Assembly (NCBI GenBank): GCA_021845985.1
Contig: JAJZES010000012.1
Coordinates: forward strand, 186,001 to 250,000
Reading direction: 5' to 3'
Origin: Pseudomonadota bacterium
Lineage (GTDB): Bacteria; Pseudomonadota; Alphaproteobacteria; Acetobacterales; Acetobacteraceae
DNA: 64,000 bases
This document shows positions 22,664 through 31,050 of the stretch, in pieces. The translations under genes were made by a program, and so were the position numbers. The notes below the pieces were generated by a model, which saw nothing but the letters and a program-made list of their open reading frames with translations, did no database searches and was not told where the DNA came from. The number at the start of each line of letters is the position of its first letter. The stretch's first letter is position 1.

Positions 22664-23005
22664 TCAGCGGCCGGCATCGTCGGCCAGCGTTACCTCACCG
22701 TCGTCAATGTGGATCATAACCGCTTCGAGCCGCTCGCCAAGGCACGGGCCGTAGAGACACAGCCCGTCCTCGATGCGGAACTCGGCGCCGTGCATGGCGC
22801 AGACGATGCGCCGCCCGTCGGTCGAGAGAAACCGCCCGGGTGCCCAATCGAGCGGCACGCCGAGATGCGGGCAACTGTTCAGATAGACCCGCACCGTCGC
22901 GCCCTGTCGCACCGCGAACAGGCCGATGAAGCCGCCCGGCGCCGGCGCGACGCCGAGCGTGCCGCCGTCCGGGATCTCGTCCACCCGGCAGAGCCGGCGC
23001 GTCAT
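22664..23005 (-). CDS. Rieske 2Fe-2S domain protein
   Basis: A 113-residue single-domain Rieske ferredoxin-like protein. The cluster ligands are Cys45 and His47 in SCPHLG and Cys69 and His72 in CAMHGAEF, with correct spacing and the conserved G after each pair. There is no signal peptide, so it acts in the cytoplasm, as an electron carrier or regulatory subunit. The ATG overlaps the DUF29 stop by four bases and it is followed by acsA. Its redox partner cannot be named. Confidence 0.9.
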   Translation of the reverse strand: MTRRLCRVDEIPDGGTLGVAPAPGGFIGLFAVRQGATVRVYLNSCPHLGVPLDWAPGRFLSTDGRRIVCAMHGAEFRIEDGLCLYGPCLGERLEAVMIHIDDGEVTLADDAGR

Positions 23006-23466
23006 CCGGGGAACCAGTCGCCCAGCACCTGCGCCTCGGTGTAGCGCCCGCCGTTACGGCGGACCGCGGCGGCGGCATCGTCCTCACCGCAATCGGCGAG
23101 ATCGGCGGCGGCCTCGCTTGCCGACGGCTCGGCTTCCTCCGCGAGCAGGTCCGTCAGCCGTGGCTTCAGGCCCGGATCGCGCCGCAGCAGACTGGTGAGC
23201 TCGGTTCGTGCGCCACGCACCGAATTGCGCCACCCCCGGCGTGGACTCTGGGCGGCAGAGAACTCCAGCTTGAGCAATTGGATGATGACGCGGCGGACTT
23301 GACTGGCGACGGCGTGATAGTGGTTGAGGCCCCAATCCGTCACCTCCTCGGCCAAGTTCTCCCAGTCGAGCGGCAGCCTAGTGGCGCGCCCGGCCGCGTC
23401 GCGCAGCAGACGGGCCTGCTGTTCGGTCCAGCCGATGAAATCCTGCGCGCAGAGATCGCCCGCCAT
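23002..23466 (-). CDS. DUF29 family protein
   Basis: 154 residues matching the DUF29 family, common in cyanobacteria and alphaproteobacteria and without known function. Typical features are DFIGWTEQQARLLRDA, LDWENLAEEV, and a helical HYHAVASQVRRVIIQLLKLEF followed by RRGWRNSVRGARTEL. I take the ATG at 23466, which overlaps the stop of the EVE gene (ATGA); the frame is open further up but only inside that gene. It lies between EVE and Rieske genes with overlaps on both sides, so it is firmly in the operon. Confidence 0.8.
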   Translation of the reverse strand: MAGDLCAQDFIGWTEQQARLLRDAAGRATRLPLDWENLAEEVTDWGLNHYHAVASQVRRVIIQLLKLEFSAAQSPRRGWRNSVRGARTELTSLLRRDPGLKPRLTDLLAEEAEPSASEAAADLADCGEDDAAAAVRRNGGRYTEAQVLGDWFPG

Positions 23467-23879
23467 CACCCGCCCCAGCCGCCAAGCGCACAGATATGGT
23501 GCCAGTGCCCGGCGCTCACCGGCATCACCGAGAGCCGACTTTGCCGGATCAGCGCCAGACCTTCCAACGCCGGATCCGCCTTCATCGCCGTCAGCGCCAC
23601 CGGCCGCGGCAGCTTCGCCAGGGCGCGCAGATCGACGCACACCCAGTCGCCCTCCGACGCCGTCGGATCGGGATAGGCCTCGCGCACCACCTCGACCACG
23701 CCGACCACCTCGCGGCCGATATTGGAGTGGTAGAAGAATGCGCGATCGCCGATCCGCATGGCGCGAAGATTGTTACGCGCCATGTAATTGCGCACCCCGG
23801 TCCACGGCTCGGTGCCGTTCGCCACCTGCTGGTCCCAGCCGAAGGCGTCCGGCTCGGACTTGACCAGCCAGAAGGCCAT
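23466..23879 (-). CDS. EVE domain-containing protein
   Basis: A 137-residue PUA-like EVE domain, a fold that binds modified bases in DNA or RNA. MAFWLVKSEPDAFGWDQQV is the usual start, followed by W-GVRNYMARNNLRAMRIGD, AFFYHSNIGREVVGVVEVV and DPTASEGDWVCVDL; all are strongly conserved in this family (thymocyte nuclear protein 1-like). Stand-alone forms are housekeeping-type rather than fused to restriction modules. It directly abuts the YciI gene upstream and overlaps DUF29 downstream. Confidence 0.93.
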   Translation of the reverse strand: MAFWLVKSEPDAFGWDQQVANGTEPWTGVRNYMARNNLRAMRIGDRAFFYHSNIGREVVGVVEVVREAYPDPTASEGDWVCVDLRALAKLPRPVALTAMKADPALEGLALIRQSRLSVMPVSAGHWHHICALGGWGG

Positions 23880-24176
23880 TTACGGGGCGATCTTCACGCC
23901 GTCCTTATAGACCTGACGGAACGGGCGGATCTTCGTGCTCTCGAACAGCTTGGCCGTCGCATACGGGTCGGCCGCGGCAAAGGCTTCGGCCTCCGCCCGG
24001 TCGGCGACATCGAGCACGAACAGCGAACCGCACGGCTTGCCGTCCTGATCCAGCAGCGCCCCGGCACTGACCATTTTCGCCGCCTGGGTTTCCAGAAACG
24101 CCAGATGCGCCGGCCGGGTCGCCATCCGCAGGTCGAGGCCGCCGGGACGGTCGGTGCAGATCAGGGCGAACAGCAT
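23880..24176 (-). CDS. YciI-like protein
   Basis: A 98-residue dimeric alpha-beta (ferredoxin-like) protein of the YciI family, related in fold to muconolactone isomerase. MLFALICTDRPGGLDLRMATRPAHLAFL contains the conserved histidine and aspartate of the putative site, and GSLFVLDVADRAEAEAFAAADPYA is the characteristic second half. It is the first gene of the minus-strand string ending in cdh and abuts the EVE gene. The biochemical activity is unknown for most of the family. Confidence 0.9.
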   Translation of the reverse strand: MLFALICTDRPGGLDLRMATRPAHLAFLETQAAKMVSAGALLDQDGKPCGSLFVLDVADRAEAEAFAAADPYATAKLFESTKIRPFRQVYKDGVKIAP

Positions 24177-24216
24177 TGGCTTTTCCTGCGCGGCGGCGTT
24201 GAAGCGACATTAAGGC

Positions 24217-25068
24217 ATGGCTAGCCGGCTTCAATCCCTGCCCGCCCTTCGTTATAGAGGGGGTGTGGACGCCAGCGCAGCCGTGGCGCCCCCTGCGGGG
24301 GGCGGACGCAACCTTCACCGGTTCGCTAATCCGGGCCGTTTTCTGCGGCTTTCGGGCAAGGTGCTGCCGTGGCTGGCTGCTGCCGGCGTGCTGCTCACCG
24401 CGGCCGGCTTGGTCTGGGGGCTGGTGTTCGCCCCGGCCGATTGGCAGCAGGGCGACGCGGTGCGGATCATGTATATCCATGTGCCTACCGCATGGCTGGC
24501 CTCGGCCGGCTATGCCGCGCTCGCGCTGTGCTCGCTGGCCTCGCTGGTGTGGCGTCATCCGCTCGCCGATCTCGCCGCAGCCGAGATCGGGCCGGTCGGT
24601 GCCGCCGCCACCGGCCTATGTCTCGCCACCGGCAGCCTGTGGGGCAAGCCGATGTGGGGCGCGTGGTGGGTGTGGGATGCGCGACTGACCTCGGTGCTGG
24701 TGTTGTTCTTTCTCTATCTCGGCCATATCGCGCTGGTGCGCGCCTTCGACGATCCGCAGCGCGGCGCCCGCGCCGGGGCGATCCTGGCGCTGGTCGGCGC
24801 GGTCGATCTGCCGATCATCAAGTTCTCGGTCGAATGGTGGAACACGCTGCACCAGCCGGCGACCATCACGCTGACCGGGGCGCCGACGATGTATCTCGGC
24901 ATGCTGTGGCCGCTGTTTCTCTCAGCGCTCGGCATGAGCTTCGGCTTCGTTGCCATCGTCGTCGCCCGCACCCGCGCGGCGGTGATGGAGCGGCGCATTC
25001 GCGCGCTGTTGGCCGCACGGGCGCGGGATGAGCCGCAGCACGAAACGTCACCGGCGGGGGTCGCATGA
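24217..25068 (+). CDS. ccmC: heme ABC transporter permease / cytochrome c maturation protein CcmC
   Basis: A 283-residue inner-membrane protein of System I that passes heme to CcmE. Six membrane segments are visible, with the tryptophan-rich WGKPMWGAWWVWDARLTSVL heme-handling loop and the flanking histidines (IHVPTAW and SVEWWNTLHQPAT). The N-terminus has about 45 extra residues before the first helix (VLPWLAAAGVLLTAAGLVW), so a start at a GTG near 24265 is possible. No ccmA or ccmB lies in the window; ccmC heads a seven-gene string with four-base overlaps. Confidence 0.94.
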   Translation: MASRLQSLPALRYRGGVDASAAVAPPAGGGRNLHRFANPGRFLRLSGKVLPWLAAAGVLLTAAGLVWGLVFAPADWQQGDAVRIMYIHVPTAWLASAGYAALALCSLASLVWRHPLADLAAAEIGPVGAAATGLCLATGSLWGKPMWGAWWVWDARLTSVLVLFFLYLGHIALVRAFDDPQRGARAGAILALVGAVDLPIIKFSVEWWNTLHQPATITLTGAPTMYLGMLWPLFLSALGMSFGFVAIVVARTRAAVMERRIRALLAARARDEPQHETSPAGVA

Positions 25069-25202
25069 ACCATCTGCCATATATTGTTGCCGCTTACGGC
25101 CTTTTCCTCATCGTCGCGGTGTGGAGTTCGGCTGGTGCGTGGCTGCGCATGGGCCGCGCACGCCGCCGCCTTGCCGCCGTCGATCCGCGGGGTGGGCGAT
25201 GA
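25065..25202 (+). CDS. ccmD: heme exporter protein CcmD (short)
   Basis: A 45-residue single-span membrane protein that holds the CcmC-CcmE complex together. MNHLPYIVAAYGLFLIVAVWSSAGAW gives one helix with the conserved Y-AAYG feature, followed by a basic cytoplasmic tail (RMGRARRRLAAVDPRGGR). The ATG overlaps the ccmC stop and its TGA overlaps the ccmE ATG, so it is locked into the operon. It is easily missed because of its size. Confidence 0.9.
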   Translation: MNHLPYIVAAYGLFLIVAVWSSAGAWLRMGRARRRLAAVDPRGGR

Positions 25203-25702
25203 CGCGCAAGCGGCGACGGCTGGCGCTGGTGCTCGCCTGTGGCATCGGCCTTGGCACCGCGGCGGCGCTGACGCTGTCGGCATTCAGCGACAGCGTGGCA
25301 TTTTTCGTCAGTCCCTCGGAACTGGCGCAGAAGGCGCCGGGGCCGGGCCGCACCTTCCGCCTCGGCGGCCTCGTCGTCGCCGGCAGCGTCGCCCGCACGC
25401 TCGATGACGGCCGGCCGGCGGCGACTTTCCGCGTCGGCGACGGCCACAGCGAGGTCAGCGTGCGGTATGTCGGCATCCTGCCCGACCTGTTCCGCGAGGG
25501 GCAGGGCATCGTCGCCCTCGGCACGCTGGCGCCGGACGGCAGCTTCCGCGCCCAGGAGGTGCTGGCCAAGCACGACGAGACCTATATGCCCAAGGAGGTC
25601 GCCGACGCGCTGAAGAAATCCGGCCGCTGGCGCCCGGAAGCCGGGCCGCCGCCACCCGCCTCGACGTGGAACGATTTGAGCGTCAGGAAGGCAGGCGGAT
25701 GA
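25199..25702 (+). CDS. ccmE: cytochrome c maturation heme chaperone CcmE
   Basis: A 167-residue membrane-anchored periplasmic chaperone that carries heme covalently on a histidine. A single N-terminal anchor (LALVLACGIGLGTAAALTLSAF) is followed by an OB-fold: SPSELAQKAPGPGRTFRLGGLVV, then RYVGILPDLFREGQGIVALG, then the heme site VLAKHDETYMP with His125 and Tyr129. The ATG overlaps the ccmD stop by four bases. The C-terminal tail is short and Pro-rich. Confidence 0.96.
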   Translation: MTRKRRRLALVLACGIGLGTAAALTLSAFSDSVAFFVSPSELAQKAPGPGRTFRLGGLVVAGSVARTLDDGRPAATFRVGDGHSEVSVRYVGILPDLFREGQGIVALGTLAPDGSFRAQEVLAKHDETYMPKEVADALKKSGRWRPEAGPPPPASTWNDLSVRKAGG

Positions 25703-27657
25703 TTCCCGAACTCGGCCATTTCGCCCTTGCCCTCGGCGTCGCGCTCGGCTTCGCCCAGGCGATCGTGCCGCTGTGGGGCGCGCAGCGCCGCGATCTGCGC
25801 ATGATGCAGGCGGCGCCGGCGCTGGCGCTCGGCCAGTTTCTTGCCCTGGGCATCAGCTTCGGCAGCCTCGTCTGGAGCGGCGTGACCAGCGATTTCTCGG
25901 TGCTGACGGTCGCCGAAAACACCAACAGCCTGGAGCCGCTGATCTACAAGATCACCGGAAGCTGGGGCAATCATGAAGGCTCCATCCTGTTCTGGTGCCT
26001 GATTCTGACCCTGTGCGGCGCCGCCGTTGCCGAGTTCGGCGATGCCCTTCCCACCAGCCTGCGCGCCCGCGTCATCGGCGTGCTCGGTCTCGCCGGGGTC
26101 GGTTTTGAGCTGTTCGCGCTGCTGGAAAGCGACCCGTTCGCGCGGCTGATGCCGGCGCCGATCGACGGGCGGGACATGAACCCGCTGCTGCAGGACCCCG
26201 GCCTCGCGATGCATCCGCCGATTCTCTATATCGGCTATGTCGGATTCGCCGTGCCCTTCGCCTTTGCCGTTGCCGCCCTGCTGGAGGGCCGCATCGACGC
26301 CGCCTGGGGCCGCTGGGTGCGGCCATGGACGCTGGCGGCGTGGTGCTTCCTGACCGGCGGCATCGCGCTCGGCTCCTGGTGGGCCTATTACGAGCTCGGC
26401 TGGGGCGGATTCTGGTTCTGGGATCCGGTCGAGAATGCTTCGCTGCTTCCCTGGCTGACTGGCACGGCGCTGCTGCATTCGGCGCTGGTGGTGGAAAAGC
26501 GCGAGGCGCTGAAAGTCTGGACCGTGCTGCTGGCGATCGGCACGTTCTCGCTCAGCCTGTCGGGCACGTTCCTGGTGCGTTCGGGCATTCTCAACTCCGT
26601 CCACTCCTTCGCCAATGATCCGGCGCGCGGCGTGTTCATCCTGGCGCTGCTCGGACTGGTCATCGGCGGTTCGCTGCTGCTGTTCGCGCTGCGCGCGCCG
26701 GTGCTGGCGGCGTCCGGCGTGTTCGCGCCGATCTCGCGCGAGGGCGGACTTGTGCTCAACAACATCCTGCTCTGCTCGATCGCCGCGGTGGTGCTGACCG
26801 GCACCATGTATCCGCTGTTCGCCGATCTGCTGCTCGGCGAGAAACTCAGCGTCGGTGCGCCGTTCTTCAACGCCACCGTGTTTCCGCTGGCGGTGCCGCT
26901 GTTCGCGGCGATGGCGGTCGGGCCGGCGCTGTCGTGGAAGCGCGCCGATCTGGGACCGGCGTTGCAGAAACTGTGGTGGGCGGCGCTGGTCGCCGCCCTC
27001 GTCGGCGCCGGCGCCGCGACGCTGACGTCCCTGCTGCCGGCGCTGGTGTTTGCCGCCTCGGCGTGGCTGATCCTCGGCGCCGCCGCCGATCTCGCCGTGC
27101 GCGTGCGGCTGTTCCGTATCCCGCTCGGCGCCAGTCTGCGCCGGCTCGGCGGGCTGCCGCGCGGCTCGTTCGGCACCACGCTGGCTCATGCCGGCCTCGG
27201 CATCACCATTGCCGGCATCGCCGGAATGTCGCTGGCGCAGTCCAGCATCGTGCTGCTCAAGCCGGGCGAGACGACGCATCTCGACGGCTATGACTGGCAG
27301 CTTGAAACCCTGCATGACGCGGCCGGACCGAATTACGCCGCCCGTGTCGCCACCATCCGCATCAGCCGCGACGGCCGGACCGTGGTGACGCTGGCGCCGG
27401 AGCGGCGCAGCTTCCCGGTGCAGCAGATCACCACCACGGAAGCGAAAATCAGCACCAATCTGCTGCGCGATCTCTATGCGGTGCTCGGCGAGGAGCGTGA
27501 CGGCGGCGCCGTGCTGCGGCTGCATGTCAACCCGCTGGCGCCGTGGATCTGGCTCGGCGCGCTGGTGATGGCGGCCGGCGGCATCGTGTCGCTGGCCGAC
27601 CGGCGCCTGCGCGTCGGCGCGCCGACGCGGCGCACGGCGGCGGTGCCGGCGGAATGA
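25699..27657 (+). CDS. ccmF: heme lyase CcmF
   Basis: A 652-residue multispanning inner-membrane protein that, with CcmH, attaches heme to apocytochrome c. The WWD-type domain is present (GGFWFWDPVENASLLPWLTGTALLHS) with the flanking histidines (LAMHPPILYIGYVGF and HSALVVEKREALK). About 14-15 hydrophobic segments and a C-terminal periplasmic DUF/beta region, ending at a last helix near residue 625, match the family. The ATG overlaps the ccmE stop. Confidence 0.96.
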   Translation: MIPELGHFALALGVALGFAQAIVPLWGAQRRDLRMMQAAPALALGQFLALGISFGSLVWSGVTSDFSVLTVAENTNSLEPLIYKITGSWGNHEGSILFWCLILTLCGAAVAEFGDALPTSLRARVIGVLGLAGVGFELFALLESDPFARLMPAPIDGRDMNPLLQDPGLAMHPPILYIGYVGFAVPFAFAVAALLEGRIDAAWGRWVRPWTLAAWCFLTGGIALGSWWAYYELGWGGFWFWDPVENASLLPWLTGTALLHSALVVEKREALKVWTVLLAIGTFSLSLSGTFLVRSGILNSVHSFANDPARGVFILALLGLVIGGSLLLFALRAPVLAASGVFAPISREGGLVLNNILLCSIAAVVLTGTMYPLFADLLLGEKLSVGAPFFNATVFPLAVPLFAAMAVGPALSWKRADLGPALQKLWWAALVAALVGAGAATLTSLLPALVFAASAWLILGAAADLAVRVRLFRIPLGASLRRLGGLPRGSFGTTLAHAGLGITIAGIAGMSLAQSSIVLLKPGETTHLDGYDWQLETLHDAAGPNYAARVATIRISRDGRTVVTLAPERRSFPVQQITTTEAKISTNLLRDLYAVLGEERDGGAVLRLHVNPLAPWIWLGALVMAAGGIVSLADRRLRVGAPTRRTAAVPAE

Positions 27658-28171
27658 ACCGTCGGCTGCTGCTGTTCGTCCCGCTTGCCGCCGTCGCTGC
27701 TGGCGGCACGGCGTTCTTCGCCATGCTCCAACGCGAACAGCGGGGAACCTTCGACCCGCGCGCGGTGCCGAGCATGCTGATCGGCAAGCGCGTGCCGGCG
27801 TTCACCCTCTACGGGCTGACTGACGCCGATCTGCGCGGCCCGCTGCTGGTCAACTTCTTCGCCTCCTGGTGCGCGCCCTGCGTCGAGGAGGCGCCGATCC
27901 TGATGGATCTGCACCGCGCCGGGGTAAAACTCATCGGCATCGCCTACAAGGACAAGCCGGCGGCGACCGACGCCTTCCTGGCACGCCGCGGCAATCCGTT
28001 CACCCGGCTGGCGCGTGACGAGCCGGGGCGGGTGGCGATCGACTGGGGAGTCACCGGTGTCCCCGAGACCTACCTGATCGACCCCGCCGGCGTCGTGCGC
28101 TGGCGCTGGGCCGGAGCGTTGACGCCGGAGGTGGTGACGGCGGAACTGCAACCGATGCTGCGGAAATACGC

Positions 28172-28175
<4 letters not shown>
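27654..28175 (+). CDS. ccmG: thiol:disulfide interchange protein CcmG/DsbE
   Basis: A 173-residue membrane-anchored thioredoxin-like protein that keeps the apocytochrome CXXCH motif reduced. An N-terminal helix (LLLFVPLAAVAAGGTAFFAML) is followed by LLVNFFASWCAPCVEEAP with active Cys73 and Cys76, IGIAYKDKP, and the cis-proline loop WGVTGVPETYLIDP. Length and architecture are standard. It overlaps ccmF and ccmH by four bases at each end. Confidence 0.96.
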
Positions 28176-28632
<457 letters not shown>

Positions 28633-28636
<4 letters not shown>

Positions 28637-29355
28637 TTTTTCTCGTTCTGCTGGTCTGCGCCGGGGTGGCGCTGCTGCCGCTTGCGCTGGTGCTGCGCGG
28701 CGGCGGCGTCGGCCGCTCGCGGCGCGACAGTGCGCTGGCCATCCATCGTGCCCAGCTTACCGAACTGGAACGCGATCGTGCCGCCGGGCGCATCGCGCCG
28801 GCCGAGTATGCCAGCGCGGTGCTGGAGGTGCAGCGCCGGCTGCTGGCCGCCGCCGAGGCGACGGAGGGGCCACCGCCGCGCGCCGCGCGCGGGCCGCTGC
28901 TGGCGACACTGCTGGTGGTGCCGGTGGTGGCGGTGGCGCTGTATGCACTCGACGGCCAGCCGTTTCTGCCGGCGGCGCCGCTCGCCGGCCGGCTCGCCGC
29001 CGCCGATCGTACCGCGCAGGACGCCGGCGGGCTGGTGGCGACCTTGCGCGCCAAGCTTGCCACCATGGATCAACAGTCGGAGACGGCACGCCAGGGCTAC
29101 GTGCTGCTCGGCAATGCCGAGGACGCGATGGGTCATTTGCCGCAAGCCGCGCAGGCGTGGCGGCAGGCGGTGGCGATCCGTTTCGACCCGGCGCTGGCGG
29201 CGCTGACGGCGGAGGCGCAGACCCGGCTGGAAGGCCATATGAGCGCCGATTCGGCCGATCTGTTCCGCCGCGCCCTGGCGGCGGCGGCGCCGGATGCGCC
29301 GTGGCGCACGCTGGTCGAAGCGCGGCTGAACGGGGCGCCGCCGCCGCCGCAATAG
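28633..29355 (+). CDS. ccmI: cytochrome c biogenesis protein CcmI
   Basis: A 240-residue membrane-bound apocytochrome chaperone. Two N-terminal helices (IFLVLLVCAGVALLPLALVL and LLATLLVVPVVAVALYAL) bracket a cytoplasmic loop with a leucine-zipper-like AQLTELERDRAAGRI. The periplasmic tail carries a TPR-like repeat (QGYVLLGNAEDAMGHLPQAAQAWRQAV). It is shorter than the 400-residue forms because the extended C-terminal TPR domain is lacking. It is the last gene of the ccm operon; its ATG overlaps the ccmH stop. Confidence 0.88.
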
Positions 29356-29379
29356 CGCCGCAGCGCGCCCGCTATCCAG

Positions 29380-30027
29380 TCAGCTCCGCCGCGGCCGCAG
29401 CCGCGCGCGCAGGAACCACGCCACCGCCAGCAGCAGCGCCGCACCGATCACCAGATCAAACCGGTGCATCACCGCCGCCAGCCGCGGATCGGCGTCCCAG
29501 CGGCTGCCCAGCCGCGCCCCGACGAAGGCCAGTGCGTAGCACCAGATGTAGGAACCGATGAAAGTATAGACCTGAAACGGCATTTGCCGCATCCGCGCCA
29601 TCCCGGCAGGCAGCGCGATGAAGGTGCGCACCACCGGCAGCAGCCGCGCCAGCAGCACCGCCGGGGCGCCGAAGCGGGCGAAAAAGCGCTCCGCCCGGTC
29701 AAGGTCGCGGACTTCCAGCAGCAGATACGGCCCGAACCGCTCGACGAAGCGCCGGCCGCCCCGCGCCCCCACCCAGTAGGCAAGGGTCGAGCCGAGATTG
29801 CAGCCGATTGCCCCGGCCAGCGCCGCCAGCCCGAGATCGAACCGGCCGGTCGAGACCAAATAGCCGGCGAACGGCATGATGATTTCCGAGGGCAGCGGAA
29901 TGCACGCCGATTCGATCGCCATCAGCAGCGCCACGCCGCCATAGCCGCCGGCCGCGATCGCGGTGATGATCCAGCCTGCCAGAATTGCCACCAACAGCCA
30001 AAACCCTCCGTTGCGCGCCGCCGTCAC
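29380..30027 (-). CDS. DedA family membrane protein
   Basis: A 215-residue inner-membrane protein with the VTT/SNARE-associated domain; DedA proteins flip undecaprenyl phosphate or other lipids. The diagnostic block is MAIESACIPLPSEIIMPFAGYL, then GCNLGSTLAYWVGARGGRRFVERFG, then FFARFGAPAVLLARLLPVVRTFIALPAGMARM with the conserved R-x(3)-P-R/T motif. It starts with a GTG at 30027 (GTGACGGCGGCG). It lies 33 bases after mltG on the same strand, and faces ccmI. Confidence 0.9.
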   Translation of the reverse strand: MTAARNGGFWLLVAILAGWIITAIAAGGYGGVALLMAIESACIPLPSEIIMPFAGYLVSTGRFDLGLAALAGAIGCNLGSTLAYWVGARGGRRFVERFGPYLLLEVRDLDRAERFFARFGAPAVLLARLLPVVRTFIALPAGMARMRQMPFQVYTFIGSYIWCYALAFVGARLGSRWDADPRLAAVMHRFDLVIGAALLLAVAWFLRARLRPRRS

Positions 30028-30060
30028 CCGGGGGCGGTGCCGTCGTCATTTCGTGCCGGT

Positions 30061-31050
30061 CTAAGGCCCGTGTCGGCCTGTCGCCTCACGCCAGCGGGCG
30101 ACGTTGCGCTGGTGCTCCTCCAGCGTGCGGGCGAAGACGTGGCCGCCGCTGCCGTTGGCGACAAAATACAAATCGTCCGAGCGATCCGGCTGCGCCACCG
30201 CGGCCAGCGCGGCAACGCCGGGACTGTCGATCGGCCCCGGCGGCAGGCCGGCGGTGCGATAGGTGTTGTAGGGGTTGTCGAGCTCCAACTCGGCGCGGGT
30301 CAGACCCGGATCGGCGGTTGCCGCCCCGCCGCTGGCGGCATAGGCGACGGTCGGGTCCGATTGAAGCCGCATGCCGCGACGCAGCCGATTGAGAAACACC
30401 GCCGCGACATGGGCCCGTTCCTCCGGCCGCGCCGTTTCACGCTCGACGATGCTGGCCAGCGTCAGCAACTGCGTCGGCGAGGTCAACGGCAGGTCGGCGG
30501 CACGCCCGGCCCAGGCGCGGGCCAGCGCCTTCTGCATCGCCGTCGCCGCCCGCTCCAGCAGTACGGTGCGGGGCGTGCCGTAATCGTAAAGATAGGTCTG
30601 CGGCAGCACTGCCCCTTCGGGCGGCACCGGCGTCGCGCCGCTGGAGGCCTCGGCGCGGTCGAACAGCCGGGCGATCTGCGCCGCGGTCAGCCCCTCGGGG
30701 ATGGTCAGCCGGTGCTGCACCGGCCGCCCGCTGCGCAGCACCGCCAGCACGTCGCTGAGGCTGGCATGGGCGGGAAAGGCCAGCTCGCCGGAATGCAGCG
30801 GCCCGGCCGGATCGGTCAGCACCGCGGCGATTCGGAAGTCGCGGCGCCCGGCGATGACCCCTGCCGCGTCCAGGGTTGCGGCAATCTCGGCCAGGCCGGC
30901 GCGCGGCACCAGCACCGCGCGGGTCGCCGCCAGTGGTCCCGGCGCCATGTAACGCTGCATCTCAAGACGCGCGCCGCCCCAGCCGAGCAGAGCGACAGCC
31001 AGAGCCGCGGCGAGCGCGGCGCCGACGATGCGGCCGTGCCGCGTCGTCAG
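30061..31050 (-). CDS. mltG: endolytic murein transglycosylase MltG
   Basis: An inner-membrane lytic transglycosylase that cuts nascent glycan strands. The YceG domain shows LTIPEGLTAAQIARLF, GAVLPQTYLYDYG, LLTLASIVERETARPEER with the catalytic Glu, VFLNRLRRGMRLQSDPTVAYA, and NPYNTYRTAGLPPGPIDSPG. The first ATG (30960) gives 299 residues but drops the membrane helix. The frame continues upstream through IVGAALAAALAVALLGWGGARLE, an evident anchor, with no ATG, GTG or TTG. A CTG at 31050 that overlaps the fabF TGA (CTGA) is the only start that fits, giving 329 residues. Domain call is firm; the CTG start is inference. Confidence 0.85.
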   Translation of the reverse strand: MTTRHGRIVGAALAAALAVALLGWGGARLEMQRYMAPGPLAATRAVLVPRAGLAEIAATLDAAGVIAGRRDFRIAAVLTDPAGPLHSGELAFPAHASLSDVLAVLRSGRPVQHRLTIPEGLTAAQIARLFDRAEASSGATPVPPEGAVLPQTYLYDYGTPRTVLLERAATAMQKALARAWAGRAADLPLTSPTQLLTLASIVERETARPEERAHVAAVFLNRLRRGMRLQSDPTVAYAASGGAATADPGLTRAELELDNPYNTYRTAGLPPGPIDSPGVAALAAVAQPDRSDDLYFVANGSGGHVFARTLEEHQRNVARWREATGRHGP

